Shown piece by piece: positions 25,701 through 33,933 of a stretch of DNA of 40,364 nt (position 1 is its first letter; each line of letters opens with the position of its first letter). The notes below the pieces were generated by a model. It was not told the DNA's origin, did not search any database, and saw only the letters and a list, made by a program, of their open reading frames with translations. This stretch comes from Pseudomonas floridensis (lineage in GTDB: Bacteria; Pseudomonadota; Gammaproteobacteria; Pseudomonadales; Pseudomonadaceae): assembly GCF_002087235.1 (NCBI RefSeq), contig NZ_MUIO01000100.1, positions 1 to 40,364 on the forward strand, written 5' to 3'. A program made the position numbers and the translations under genes.

Positions 25701-26655
25701 GCTGATCGAACTGGAAAGCTTCGACGAGCTGCAACGCGAGATTTTTGGCCCGGTGCTGCATGTGGTGCGCTACAAGCGCAAGGAACTGGACCAGTTGATC
25801 GCGCAGATCAACGCATCCGGTTATGGTCTGACGCTGGGCGTGCACACGCGCATCGACGAGACCATCGCCAAGGTCATCGACAACGTCAATGCCGGCAACG
25901 TCTACGTCAACCGCAACATTGTCGGCGCGGTGGTGGGTGTGCAACCGTTCGGCGGCGAAGGCCTGTCCGGGACAGGTCCGAAAGCCGGTGGTCCTTTGTA
26001 CCTGTACCGCCTGCTGTCGACCCGTCCACAGGACGCTATCGAGAAATCGTTCGTGCGCAGTGATGCCCTCTCGACACCGGACGTTCGTCTGCGCGAAACC
26101 ATGATCAAGCCGCTGCAGGCGCTCAAGGCTTGGGCGACCAGCCAGCAGAACGCTCAACTGGACGTCCTGTGCAACCAGTACGCCGAGCAGTCGCAGAGCG
26201 GCATCACCCGTCAGTTGGCAGGACCGACCGGCGAGCGCAACAGCTACGCCATCCTGCCGCGTGAACATGTGTTGTGCCTGGCTGACGATGAAACCGACCT
26301 GTTGATCCAACTGGCTGCCGTGCTGGCGGTGGGCAGCTCTGCGGTCTGGCCGGAAACGGAGATCAGCAAGCCGTTACGCGCCCGTCTGCCAAAAGAAGTC
26401 CAGGCACGCATCAGGCTGGTCCCTGACTGGAACAAGGATGAAGTCGTCATCGACGCCGTTCTGCATCATGGCGATTCGGATCAGTTGCGCGCTATCTGTC
26501 AGCAAGTGGCTCAACGCAACGGTGCCATCGTCGGTGTCAACGGGCTGTCCCACGGCGAGACCAACATCCCGCTGGAACGCCTGGTCATCGAACGTGCATT
26601 GAGCGTCAACACCGCAGCGGCCGGCGGGAATGCGAGCCTGATGACGATCGGCTGA
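22702..26655 (+). CDS. putA: trifunctional PutA: proline repressor, proline dehydrogenase, P5C dehydrogenase
   Basis: Protein of 1317 residues, full length for trifunctional PutA. It oxidises proline to glutamate in two steps and represses put genes when not reduced at the membrane. Residues 1-45 form a ribbon-helix-helix DNA-binding domain (TTTLGVKLDDPTRERLK). A proline dehydrogenase barrel (about 90-570) has the FAD/substrate segments GPGISIKLSALHPRYSRAQ and RLVKGAYWD. The aldehyde dehydrogenase domain (about 640-1130) has catalytic Cys915 in GQRCSALR and Glu881 in IAETGGQ. The remaining C-terminus forms the usual flap domain. GAGG lies 7 bases before the ATG. It is divergent from putP, and autoregulation is expected from the GTTGCA array. 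Confidence 0.96.
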   Translation: MATTTLGVKLDDPTRERLKAAAHSIDRTPHWLIKQAIFNYLEKLESGATLLELNGSSSKDNEDRGELADDAGLQCFLDFAESIQPQSVLRAAITAAYRRPEPEVVPMLLEQARLPVPMAEAANKLAASIAEKLRNQKSAGGRAGIVQGLLQEFSLSSQEGVALMCLAEALLRIPDKGTRDALIRDKISNGNWQPHLGNSPSLFVNAATWGLLLTGKLVATHNEAGLTSSLSRIIGKSGEPMIRKGVDMAMRLMGEQFVTGETIGEALANASRFEAKGFRYSYDMLGEAALTEHDAQKYLASYEQAIHSIGKASHGRGIYEGPGISIKLSALHPRYSRAQYERVMEELYPRLLSLTLLAKQYDIGLNIDAEEADRLELSLDLLERLCFEPQLTGWNGIGFVIQAYQKRCPYVIDYVIDLARRSRHRLMIRLVKGAYWDSEIKRAQVEGLEGYPVYTRKVYTDVSYIACARKLLAAPEVIYPQFATHNAHTLAAIYQIAGQNYYPGQYEFQCLHGMGEPLYEQVVGKVADGKLNRPCRVYAPVGTHETLLAYLVRRLLENGANTSFVNRIADHTISIQELVADPVNQIERMATQEGGFGLPHPRIPLPRDLYGSERANSSGIDMANEHRLASLSSALLATAHNDWKAAPMLGCPASDDVANAALNPSDSRDVVGHVQEATEQDVDNAIQCALSAGPIWQATPPAERAAILERAADLMEGEIQPLMGLLVREAGKTFANAIAEVREAVDFLRYYAVQARNNFTNDAHRPLGPVVCISPWNFPLAIFSGQVAAALAAGNPVLAKPAEQTPLIAAQAVRLLLEAGIPEGVVQLLPGRGETVGAGLVGDERVKGVMFTGSTEVARLLQRNVAGRLDSQGRPIPLIAETGGQNAMIVDSSALTEQVVIDVVSSAFDSAGQRCSALRVLCLQEDSADRVIEMLKGAMAENRLGNPERLSVDIGPVIDAEAKSGIEKHIQAMRDKGRTVYQMAIADSAELKRGTYVMPTLIELESFDELQREIFGPVLHVVRYKRKELDQLIAQINASGYGLTLGVHTRIDETIAKVIDNVNAGNVYVNRNIVGAVVGVQPFGGEGLSGTGPKAGGPLYLYRLLSTRPQDAIEKSFVRSDALSTPDVRLRETMIKPLQALKAWATSQQNAQLDVLCNQYAEQSQSGITRQLAGPTGERNSYAILPREHVLCLADDETDLLIQLAAVLAVGSSAVWPETEISKPLRARLPKEVQARIRLVPDWNKDEVVIDAVLHHGDSDQLRAICQQVAQRNGAIVGVNGLSHGETNIPLERLVIERALSVNTAAAGGNASLMTIG

Positions 26656-26672
26656 CTGAGAGCCGAATAGCG

Positions 26673-26707
26673 CTCCTGCGATCCGAAGCCCGTTCGGGTC
26701 GCGGGAG
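26673..26707 (+). terminator. hairpin after putA
   Basis: A 15-base stem, left arm 26673-26687 and right arm 26693-26707, with two G-T wobble pairs and a GCCCG loop, starting 17 bases after the putA stop. The stem is strong, but no clear T-run follows, so termination may be partial. Confidence 0.6.
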
Positions 26708-26906
26708 AGGCTATCTACAGTCGGATTGGATGGTGCCATCCGCTCCACGAGCGGGCGGTGCCAGCAGGCATCGTGACATGGGATTCAACCGCTCGATCAG
26801 CGCAAATACCCGTCGACCACCCCTGGTCATCACCCAAATCAATCTTGCTACCCCACGCCTTTTCAGCCACCTAGACTGGACTCATTTCCAGCCAAGGTGC
26901 GCCGTC

Positions 26907-28709
26907 ATGTCCGAGTCACTGCTCAGTTCCCGCAATCTGGCTTTCGAGCTGTACGAAGTTCTGGATGCCGAAGCGCTGACCCGGCGCGAGCGCTTTGCCG
27001 AGCACACCCGCGAGACCTTCGACGCAGCGATCACCACCGCCCGTACCATCGCTGAGAAATACTTTGCGCCACACAACCGCAAGGCCGACGAAAATGAGCC
27101 GCGCTATGAAAACGGCGCGGCGGTTTTGATTCCCGAGGTCAAGCCTGCGGTCGATGCCTTTCTGGAGGCTGGTTTTCTCAACGCAGCACGCGACTTCGAC
27201 GCAGGCGGCATGCAGTTACCTACCTTGCTGTCACAAGCCTGTTTCGCCCACTTTCAAGCCGCCAACGCCGGAACCACGGCCTACCCGTTTCTAACCATGG
27301 GCGCTGCGAACCTGATCGAAAGCTTCGGCAGCGACGAGCAGAAACAGCGCTTTCTGCAACCCATGATCGAGGGCCGCTTCTTCGGCACCATGGCATTGAC
27401 CGAACCTCACGCGGGCTCTTCGCTTTCGGATATCAGAACCCGCGCCGAACCGGCAGCGGACGGCACCTACCTTCTGCGCGGTAACAAGATCTTCATCTCC
27501 GGTGGCGATCACCCGTTGTCGGAAAACATCGTGCACATGGTGCTGGCCAAGCTGCCAGATGCGCCCGGCGGGGTCAAAGGCATCTCCCTGTTCATCGTGC
27601 CCAAGTTTCTGGTTAACGAGGACGGCAGCCTCGGCGAACGCAACGACGTGCTGTTGGCCGGGCTGTTTCACAAGATGGGCTGGAAAGGCACGACGTCCAC
27701 TGCGCTCAACTTCGGCGATAACGGCGCGTGTGTTGGCTATCTGGTCGGCAAACCGCATCATGGCCTGAGCTACATGTTTCAGATGATGAACGAGGCGCGC
27801 ATCGGCGTCGGCATGGGCGCGGTCATGCTCGGCTATGCGGGTTATCTGTACTCGCTCGATTACGCCCGCGAACGCCCGCAAGGCAGGCTGCCAGACAACA
27901 AGAGCCCGGACAGTGCTCCGGTCTCGATCATTCAGCACACGGACGTGCGGCGCATGCTGCTGACTCAGAAAGCCTACGTAGAGGGCGCATTCGATCTCGG
28001 ACTGTACGCCGCCCGCCTGTTCGACGACGCCCAGACAGGTGAGACTGAACAGGTACGTCTGCAGGCCCACGAGTTATTGGACCTGCTGACGCCGGTGGTC
28101 AAATCCTGGCCGTCGGAGTTCTGCCTGAAGGCCAATGAACTGGCGATCCAGATTCTCGGCGGCCACGGTTATACCCGCGAGTACCCGGTCGAGCAGCATT
28201 ACCGGGATAACCGCCTCAACCCGATTCACGAAGGCACACACGGAATTCAGTCGCTGGACCTGCTGGGCCGCAAACTGACGCAGAACGGTGGTGCGGGCCT
28301 GGAACAACTGCTGCGCCTGATCAACGACACCTGCCAAAGGGCACAGGCTTTTGAAACCTTGAACCCCTTGCGCCAGCCGCTCGAGCAACTGGTCGCCAGA
28401 CTGCAGGCGGTAACCCTCGGACTGCTGACTGATATGGCACAGGGCAGAATCGCCAGCAGCCTGGCCAATTCGGCGCTCTACCTGAAAGCGTTCGGTCATA
28501 CGGTGGTTGGCTGGCGCTGGCTGGAGCAGGCGATACGCGCCGAGGAAGGCCTTGCGAAGGACGAGACCCCGGATACGGATTTCTACAGAGGCAAATTGCA
28601 CGCCGCCCGGTATTTCCTGACCTGGGAAATACCGGGCTGCAATCACGAACTGGACCTTCTCGAAAACCGCGACGACACCTGCCTGTCGATGCAGGACGCG
28701 TGGTTCTGA
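26907..28709 (+). CDS. acyl-CoA dehydrogenase with C-terminal domain (DmdC-like)
   Basis: Large acyl-CoA dehydrogenase of 600 residues. The extra C-terminal domain (about 460-600) places it with the DmdC-like and long FadE-like group rather than the 390-residue short forms. The flavin-binding segments MALTEPHAGSSLSDI and KIFISGGDHPL are clear. The catalytic base lies in NPIHEGTHGIQ, and the QILGGHGYTREYPVEQHYRD segment is the FAD-contacting helix region. The start at 26907 is chosen from AAGGTG upstream and the match of MSESLLSSRNLAFELYEV to the family; the frame is open back to 26730. The acyl substrate is unknown; it is not linked to proline use except by position. Confidence 0.88.
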   Translation: MSESLLSSRNLAFELYEVLDAEALTRRERFAEHTRETFDAAITTARTIAEKYFAPHNRKADENEPRYENGAAVLIPEVKPAVDAFLEAGFLNAARDFDAGGMQLPTLLSQACFAHFQAANAGTTAYPFLTMGAANLIESFGSDEQKQRFLQPMIEGRFFGTMALTEPHAGSSLSDIRTRAEPAADGTYLLRGNKIFISGGDHPLSENIVHMVLAKLPDAPGGVKGISLFIVPKFLVNEDGSLGERNDVLLAGLFHKMGWKGTTSTALNFGDNGACVGYLVGKPHHGLSYMFQMMNEARIGVGMGAVMLGYAGYLYSLDYARERPQGRLPDNKSPDSAPVSIIQHTDVRRMLLTQKAYVEGAFDLGLYAARLFDDAQTGETEQVRLQAHELLDLLTPVVKSWPSEFCLKANELAIQILGGHGYTREYPVEQHYRDNRLNPIHEGTHGIQSLDLLGRKLTQNGGAGLEQLLRLINDTCQRAQAFETLNPLRQPLEQLVARLQAVTLGLLTDMAQGRIASSLANSALYLKAFGHTVVGWRWLEQAIRAEEGLAKDETPDTDFYRGKLHAARYFLTWEIPGCNHELDLLENRDDTCLSMQDAWF

Positions 28710-28756
28710 TTCAGTCCTCGGCGGTTCGGGATACTGACCCGCCTTTGCGTCTCGGG

Positions 28757-31700
28757 TTACCAGTCGTTGGAACTGCCAGGCTGGATCTTCGCCCTGCCCT
28801 TGAAGGGAAAGTAAAAGTCGACCGCGTCGTTCAGTCTGTCGATGTAGGGCACTGACAGGACCTCATCGATCGGTACATAAGAGCGATCCAGCAAGTCGAA
28901 GTAGTCAGGCCTTGTAATACGCAAGACGTCGGAAAACAGCTTGGGGCCGGTCAGTTCGGAAATGCGCGTCATGTAAGGTTTCATCCGGGCCTTCGAAGCA
29001 CTCCTCAGCGCCTCGCTGGTGTTGTCGATGAAGGGCCTGCGGGCGGAAAAGAATGCCTTGTTATCGAGTTTTTCCCGGTCGAAGCGCACCTTGATCTCAT
29101 CCAGCACGCGCTTGAGGACCGGATTGTCGGGGTGGCTGGCAAAGTGACTGTTGCCCGGCCCTCTGTAACTCAGGCTTTCCGAATCCAGCCGGGCGCCGAG
29201 CAGCACATCATGGGGAGCGGCTTTTAAAGGTACGTCTGCGAAAGAGCGGGCAATGGTGTCGTCGCAGTCCATGTAAATTCCGCCGTACTCATTGACCAGC
29301 CGGTAACGCAGGATGTCCGAAGCCGCCGCATAATTGCGGTTTTCCGCATGCCGGAAGTAGTTGAACGCTTCGCCATTTTCGCCGCTCAGGAAGTCTTCAT
29401 AAAACGGCTCGTCCGTCAGTCGGGAGATACGCATATTCGGGTAGCCGGAGAAATGCTCCGACAATTGATCGAAGGCGCCGGGTTCGTCAATGTCGATATG
29501 AAACTCAAAGCGCAAGTCTGGACTGACCCGCATGTTGCGCTGGATATTTTCCAGCAGCCCCGCGCCGGGGGCCCGCTCGCCCATCCAGATATGGTGAATC
29601 ACGCGGCTGATCGGCTGTGCATCGGTCGGCAGCCTGGGCAGGCGCGGGAAATGGTAGATCTCGAAACGCCTGCTCTGTGGCAACTTCGCCTCGACTTTGC
29701 GGAAGTCACTCATCTGACCGGTTTTCCATTCGCCGCTCTTGTCGAGCCACACGGGATCCGGCGTTGCTGAGTCCACCTGCCAGCAGAAGTTATCCGCGTC
29801 GTAATACACACCGGTTTTCCTGCCGTTCAGGACGATAAAATACTTCTCCTTGATGACCCCGGTTTCACGGCTCGCAACCTGTTCAATGGAGATGCCGTCC
29901 AGCGGCAGTTCGACCTGAATCTTGAGGTCTCTGGGTTGCAGCTGGATCATCGGTTCGACTGCGGGTTCGGGCACTGACGGACCCGCATCGACGCCCGGCA
30001 GGCGAGACCCATCGAAACTTTCACCGCCGCGCAGGCCGAGGCGAAGGTCCAGATCCCAATACTGTTGATCGCCAATCCTGACGAATGGCCCCCAGGTGCG
30101 AGGATCTTCGGCAGAGCGGATGCGGTACTGCCTTTCCTGCGGCACCCACTCCACTCGATAGGCCTGGTCATGCAACTCAATGAAGTTCTTGCCGTCGACC
30201 CGGTGAATACCTGAGGGCTCGCCTGCCATTAGTCCCGGTATTTCCTGAGGTGCTTCCAGGTTGCGCAGCAGACGGCGCATTTTGGCATCCAGCGAGCGTA
30301 AGCCAGGCGGCTCTGGCCGGAAAACCGGAACCGGCTGCGGCTTGACGACATCGGTCGCGCCCGGCACCTCGTAATCCCCGGGCAGAGTCTCGACCTCGAC
30401 GAGCCCCGTTTCAACTCCGGTCTCGACCGCCCTGGCACCTTTGCCGAGAAGCGGCAGCGCATTCAGTACCCCGAATACGGCATGCCCCACTCCTTGCTGA
30501 CGCTCTTTCAGCGTATGGCCGGTGATCGCTTCATAGCTACCGAGCCCGATCAGAGCAAGCGATAGGCCTATCACAACGGGCAGTGCCTCAGGAAACACGA
30601 TCGCGAGTGGTCCCACGACAGTCAGACATCCGACCAAACCGACGGCAGCCTCATGGGTCCAGTACTCCGCGTGGGTTGAAATCTGTATTGCATCTTCTTG
30701 CGACTTTGCCTTGATGCGGTCCTTGAAGTGCTGGAAGGGCGATGCCTGCAGTGGCTCACTGAACTGCACAATCTTGCGAGGATTCCAGGCACCTGTCGAT
30801 GAATTAAGCAGTTTCGGCCACACGGCAATCCCTTCAAGGGCCGTATGCAAGCCGCTGTAGAAAAAACCGTCAGCGTCGTCTGCAGCGCTGAAATGGGCTT
30901 CGAACGCCCGGCGCTTGCCAGGGTGACGGCACAGCGCGGCAACCCAATCCTTGAGCTCGTTTTCATTTTTGAAGCCATGAATGGGTGAGGAATTGCCAGG
31001 GATGTAGAGCAATACCTGAGGCGAATCCACACTGCGAATGACCATGATGTCGGCGGCACGGTAACCATGGATAAGCAGCTCGGAGAGGGTTACTCGACCG
31101 TTGCCGGAGGCGAGTTCAAGCGTATCGAAGCTCAAACTGCCCCAGTCTTGGTCCCTTGCGATACCGATGGCATCAAGGACCATGTTTTTATGCTCTACGG
31201 TCAGCGTGTTCTGTTCGGCCTGAATGTAGGCTGCCTTCAGCAACGCAGCTTTGAGCATGTCTCGATAGTCATCGGAGTAGGCTTCCCAGAACCGTTGTAG
31301 ATAGGTGAGATAAACGGACTGCTGGCTCTGATTCCAGATGAACTGCTTGAATCGATCAGCCCTGATGGGCAGTTGGGTCGTTGCGTCATAACGCTGTGGG
31401 CTGGAAACACGATAAATCGCCTCATAAGCGACGCATTCGTGCGCTGGCAATTTTTCAGCAACGATGTGCGTGTCGAAGCCCTGTTCGTGATGCCCCTGCA
31501 AATGCCCGAGATGATCGAACCAGTCGCCGCTGCCGTTCTGTTGCCAGTTGGTCAGCAACGCCTGGGTCAGGCTCATGGAATGTGCGACGTTGGCGCGATA
31601 GGGCACCTGGTGATAGCGAGGATCTTCCATGAAGGTGGTCGCGATAATGGTGGTGTCGGGGTCAATGTCGAGTCCCCATTCACTCTGACAGTGGCTGGCC

Positions 31701-31870
31701 ACCACAGCAGCCGCCATCGCTGAGGGCGACTGCAGGTTGATCGGCGTGAGCCTGAGAAAATCATTGACCTTGAAGCTCGCGCGGGCATAACTCCAGAACT
31801 CTTCGTCATCATCGGTCGGCTGCTCAACGCCTTTGTAACCCTGCATCACTGTGTTCAGTTCATCGTCCAT
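28757..31870 (-). CDS. modular toxin: dermonecrotic-toxin-type N-terminus plus TcdA/TcdB-like glycosyltransferase
   Basis: Toxin-like protein of 1037 residues. The N-terminal 390 residues resemble the dermonecrotic-toxin (DUF6543-type) module of Pseudomonas, with the marker LLYIPGNSSPIHGF near residue 288. A hydrophobic hairpin fills about 408-446 (AVGLVGCLTVVGPLAIVF, then PVVIGLSLALIGLGSY) and may insert into a target membrane. Two short repeated Trp/Tyr-rich modules follow (about 560-730). The C-terminus, about 754-1037, matches GT44/TcdA-TcdB-type glycosyltransferases: VIHHIWMGE, then AAASDILRYRL, and a DxD motif Asp868-Cys-Asp870 in GGIYMDCDD for metal and UDP-sugar. There is no signal peptide. 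A GGAGA site precedes the chosen start. It is encoded alone between unrelated housekeeping genes. Delivery route and target are unknown; the domain calls are from recall, not search. Confidence 0.8.
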   Translation of the reverse strand: MDDELNTVMQGYKGVEQPTDDDEEFWSYARASFKVNDFLRLTPINLQSPSAMAAAVVASHCQSEWGLDIDPDTTIIATTFMEDPRYHQVPYRANVAHSMSLTQALLTNWQQNGSGDWFDHLGHLQGHHEQGFDTHIVAEKLPAHECVAYEAIYRVSSPQRYDATTQLPIRADRFKQFIWNQSQQSVYLTYLQRFWEAYSDDYRDMLKAALLKAAYIQAEQNTLTVEHKNMVLDAIGIARDQDWGSLSFDTLELASGNGRVTLSELLIHGYRAADIMVIRSVDSPQVLLYIPGNSSPIHGFKNENELKDWVAALCRHPGKRRAFEAHFSAADDADGFFYSGLHTALEGIAVWPKLLNSSTGAWNPRKIVQFSEPLQASPFQHFKDRIKAKSQEDAIQISTHAEYWTHEAAVGLVGCLTVVGPLAIVFPEALPVVIGLSLALIGLGSYEAITGHTLKERQQGVGHAVFGVLNALPLLGKGARAVETGVETGLVEVETLPGDYEVPGATDVVKPQPVPVFRPEPPGLRSLDAKMRRLLRNLEAPQEIPGLMAGEPSGIHRVDGKNFIELHDQAYRVEWVPQERQYRIRSAEDPRTWGPFVRIGDQQYWDLDLRLGLRGGESFDGSRLPGVDAGPSVPEPAVEPMIQLQPRDLKIQVELPLDGISIEQVASRETGVIKEKYFIVLNGRKTGVYYDADNFCWQVDSATPDPVWLDKSGEWKTGQMSDFRKVEAKLPQSRRFEIYHFPRLPRLPTDAQPISRVIHHIWMGERAPGAGLLENIQRNMRVSPDLRFEFHIDIDEPGAFDQLSEHFSGYPNMRISRLTDEPFYEDFLSGENGEAFNYFRHAENRNYAAASDILRYRLVNEYGGIYMDCDDTIARSFADVPLKAAPHDVLLGARLDSESLSYRGPGNSHFASHPDNPVLKRVLDEIKVRFDREKLDNKAFFSARRPFIDNTSEALRSASKARMKPYMTRISELTGPKLFSDVLRITRPDYFDLLDRSYVPIDEVLSVPYIDRLNDAVDFYFPFKGRAKIQPGSSNDW

Positions 31871-32152
31871 GATGAATACTCTCCGCTGTGTTGAACCCCG
31901 ATACTGATACAACGACTGACAGATGGTGCGATAACTATTTACCGCACGCGCAACGTGATACAGCTGGCGAGCCTGCTCAGAGTCGGCGTCCGTTGAATGG
32001 CTCGGGCATCATCCCGCGTGGTTCAACCTGAACACGCAAAAATTCCACTTTGACAGCCAGCCAATTCAACAGGTTAAATCCCTTGGCACGCGGACTGCAT
32101 GGTCAGTTTTCGCCCTTTCTGTTTCTAATTCGTTTTTTATGGAGTACCGCCC
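31871..32152. promoter_or_regulatory. divergent region between toxin gene and cvrA
   Basis: Gene-free spacer for two divergent genes. I looked for a type III secretion HrpL box (GGAACC-N16-CCAC) reading toward the toxin gene and did not see one; GGTTGAACC-like words occur but lack the core. No strong promoter was fixed for either gene. Confidence 0.3.
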
Positions 32153-32155
32153 TTG
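32141..32155 (+). promoter_or_regulatory. ribosome site and TTG start of cvrA
   Basis: GGAG at 32141-32144 lies 8 bases before TTG at 32153-32155. The TTG opens the conserved N-terminal helix of the antiporter, and no in-frame ATG fits better, so a rare start codon is supported. Confidence 0.7.
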
Positions 32156-33895
32156 GATGCCACGACCATCAACAGCCTGTTCCTGATCGGCGCGTTGCTG
32201 GTAACGGCGAGCATTCTGGTCAGCTCCCTGTCCTCACGCCTCGGCATCCCGATTCTGGTCATCATCCTCGCCGTGGGCATGGTCGCGGGTGTGGATGGCG
32301 GCGGCATCATTTTCGACAACTACGCAACAGCGTATCTGGTCGGCAACCTCGCCCTGGCGGTGATCCTGCTCGACGGCGGCCTGCGCACGCGGGTCGCAAG
32401 TTTCCGGGTGGCGCTCTGGCCCGCCCTGTCACTGGCCACGGTCGGGGTATTGATCACTACGGTGCTAACCGGCATGGTCGCGGCCTGGCTGTTCAACCTG
32501 AACATGATTCAGGGCCTGCTCATCGGAGCGATCGTTGGCTCGACCGACGCGGCCGCCGTGTTCTCGCTGTTGGGCGGCAAGGGCCTCAACGAGCGGGTCA
32601 CGGCCACGCTGGAAATCGAGTCAGGCAGCAACGATCCGATGGCGGTGTTTCTGACCGTCACCCTGATCGGCATGCTGGCCAGCGGTCAGACCGGTCTGCA
32701 CTGGGGCCTGTTCGGCCATTTGCTTCAGGAGTTCGGCATCGGCGCGTTCATCGGCCTCGGCGGCGGCTGGATCATGCTGCAACTGGTCAACCGCATCAAT
32801 CTGGCCGCCGGTCTGTACCCGATTCTGGTGATTGCCGGTGGCCTGGCGCTCTTTGCCCTGACCAACGCCATCCACGGCAGCGGCTTCCTGGCGGTGTACC
32901 TGTGCGGTCTGGTGCTGGGCAACCGGCCGATCCGCAGCCGTCATGGCATCCTGCACATGCTCGACGGCATGGCCTGGCTGGCGCAGATCGGCATGTTCCT
33001 GGTTCTGGGCCTGCTGGTCACGCCGCACGATCTGTTGCCGATCGCCATTCCGGCGCTCGGCCTGGCGCTATGGATGATCTTCGTGGCTCGACCGTTGTCG
33101 GTCATGGTCGGTCTACTGCCTTTCAAAGCGTTCCATGGTCGGGAAAAAGCATTCATCGCCTGGGTCGGTCTGCGTGGCGCGGTGCCGATCATTCTGGCGG
33201 TGTTCCCGCTGATGGCGGGGCTGCCCAATGCGCAACTGTATTTCAACCTTGCGTTCTTCATCGTGCTGGTCTCGCTGCTGCTGCAAGGCACCAGCCTGCC
33301 GTGGATGGCCAAGCTGTTGAAAGTCACGGTTCCGCCGGATCCGGCGCCGATCTCGCGTTCCGCCCTCGAAGTGCACGTCACCAGTGAATGGGAGCTGTTC
33401 GTCTATCGTCTGGGCGCGGAAAAGTGGTGCATCGGCGCCGCGCTGCGCGAGCTGAAAATGCCTGAAGGCACGCGTATCGCGGCACTGTTTCGCGGCCAGC
33501 AGTTGCTTCATCCGTCCGGCAGTACGACGCTGGAAGTCGGCGACCTGCTGTGCGTGATCGGTCACGAACATGACCTGCCGGCACTCGGCAAGCTATTCAG
33601 CCAGGCCCCGCAACGCGGTCTGGATCTGCGCTTCTTCGGTGATTTCGTGCTCGAAGGCGACGCACATCTGGGCGATGTAGCGGCGCTTTACGGCCTGCAG
33701 CTCAATGGCGTGGACCCCGGCATGCCGCTGAGCCAGTTCATCGTTCAGAAAAATCGCGGCGAGCCGGTGGTGGGTGACCAGATCGAATGGAACGGAACTA
33801 TTTGGACAGTTGCCGTCATGGACGGGAACAAGATCCAGAAAGTGGGCGTCAAATTCCCCGAAGGAAGCCGCCCGGGTCCCGGATTGTTCCTTTAA
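32153..33895 (+). CDS. cvrA: K+/H+ antiporter of the CvrA/NhaP2 family
   Basis: Cation:proton antiporter of 580 residues, normal length for NhaP2/CvrA. It exchanges cytoplasmic K+ (or Na+) for protons at the inner membrane and helps control K+ level and volume. About 12-13 helices fill residues 1-390. The ion-site region has the conserved acidic residues in GSTDAAAVFSLLGG and EIESGSNDPMAVFL. The C-terminus (about 400-580) is a cytoplasmic regulatory part with a TrkA-C/RCK-like domain (GTRIAALFRGQQLLHPSGSTTLEVGDLLCVIG). Translation starts at TTG. The mscK-type gene begins 38 bases downstream in the same direction, so the two may be co-transcribed, both acting on ion and turgor control. Confidence 0.92.
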   Translation: MDATTINSLFLIGALLVTASILVSSLSSRLGIPILVIILAVGMVAGVDGGGIIFDNYATAYLVGNLALAVILLDGGLRTRVASFRVALWPALSLATVGVLITTVLTGMVAAWLFNLNMIQGLLIGAIVGSTDAAAVFSLLGGKGLNERVTATLEIESGSNDPMAVFLTVTLIGMLASGQTGLHWGLFGHLLQEFGIGAFIGLGGGWIMLQLVNRINLAAGLYPILVIAGGLALFALTNAIHGSGFLAVYLCGLVLGNRPIRSRHGILHMLDGMAWLAQIGMFLVLGLLVTPHDLLPIAIPALGLALWMIFVARPLSVMVGLLPFKAFHGREKAFIAWVGLRGAVPIILAVFPLMAGLPNAQLYFNLAFFIVLVSLLLQGTSLPWMAKLLKVTVPPDPAPISRSALEVHVTSEWELFVYRLGAEKWCIGAALRELKMPEGTRIAALFRGQQLLHPSGSTTLEVGDLLCVIGHEHDLPALGKLFSQAPQRGLDLRFFGDFVLEGDAHLGDVAALYGLQLNGVDPGMPLSQFIVQKNRGEPVVGDQIEWNGTIWTVAVMDGNKIQKVGVKFPEGSRPGPGLFL

Positions 33896-33933
33896 ACTGC
33901 CAATTCACTCGTACCATCACGCGACCGGTGTCT

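Noticed and set aside
24388..26310. 640-codon open frame antisense to putA
   Set aside because: It mirrors the codon phase of a highly conserved GC-rich gene, has no ribosome site and low-complexity His/Gln/Arg composition; it is a shadow.
31871..32152. Possible HrpL (type III secretion) box before the toxin gene
   Set aside because: GGTTGAACC-like words occur, but the GGAACC core and spaced CCAC are not present in the needed orientation.
32050..33387. 445-codon frame overlapping cvrA on the same strand
   Set aside because: Arg/Gly/His-rich out-of-phase reading of the antiporter gene; the TTG-started frame has the true transmembrane protein.
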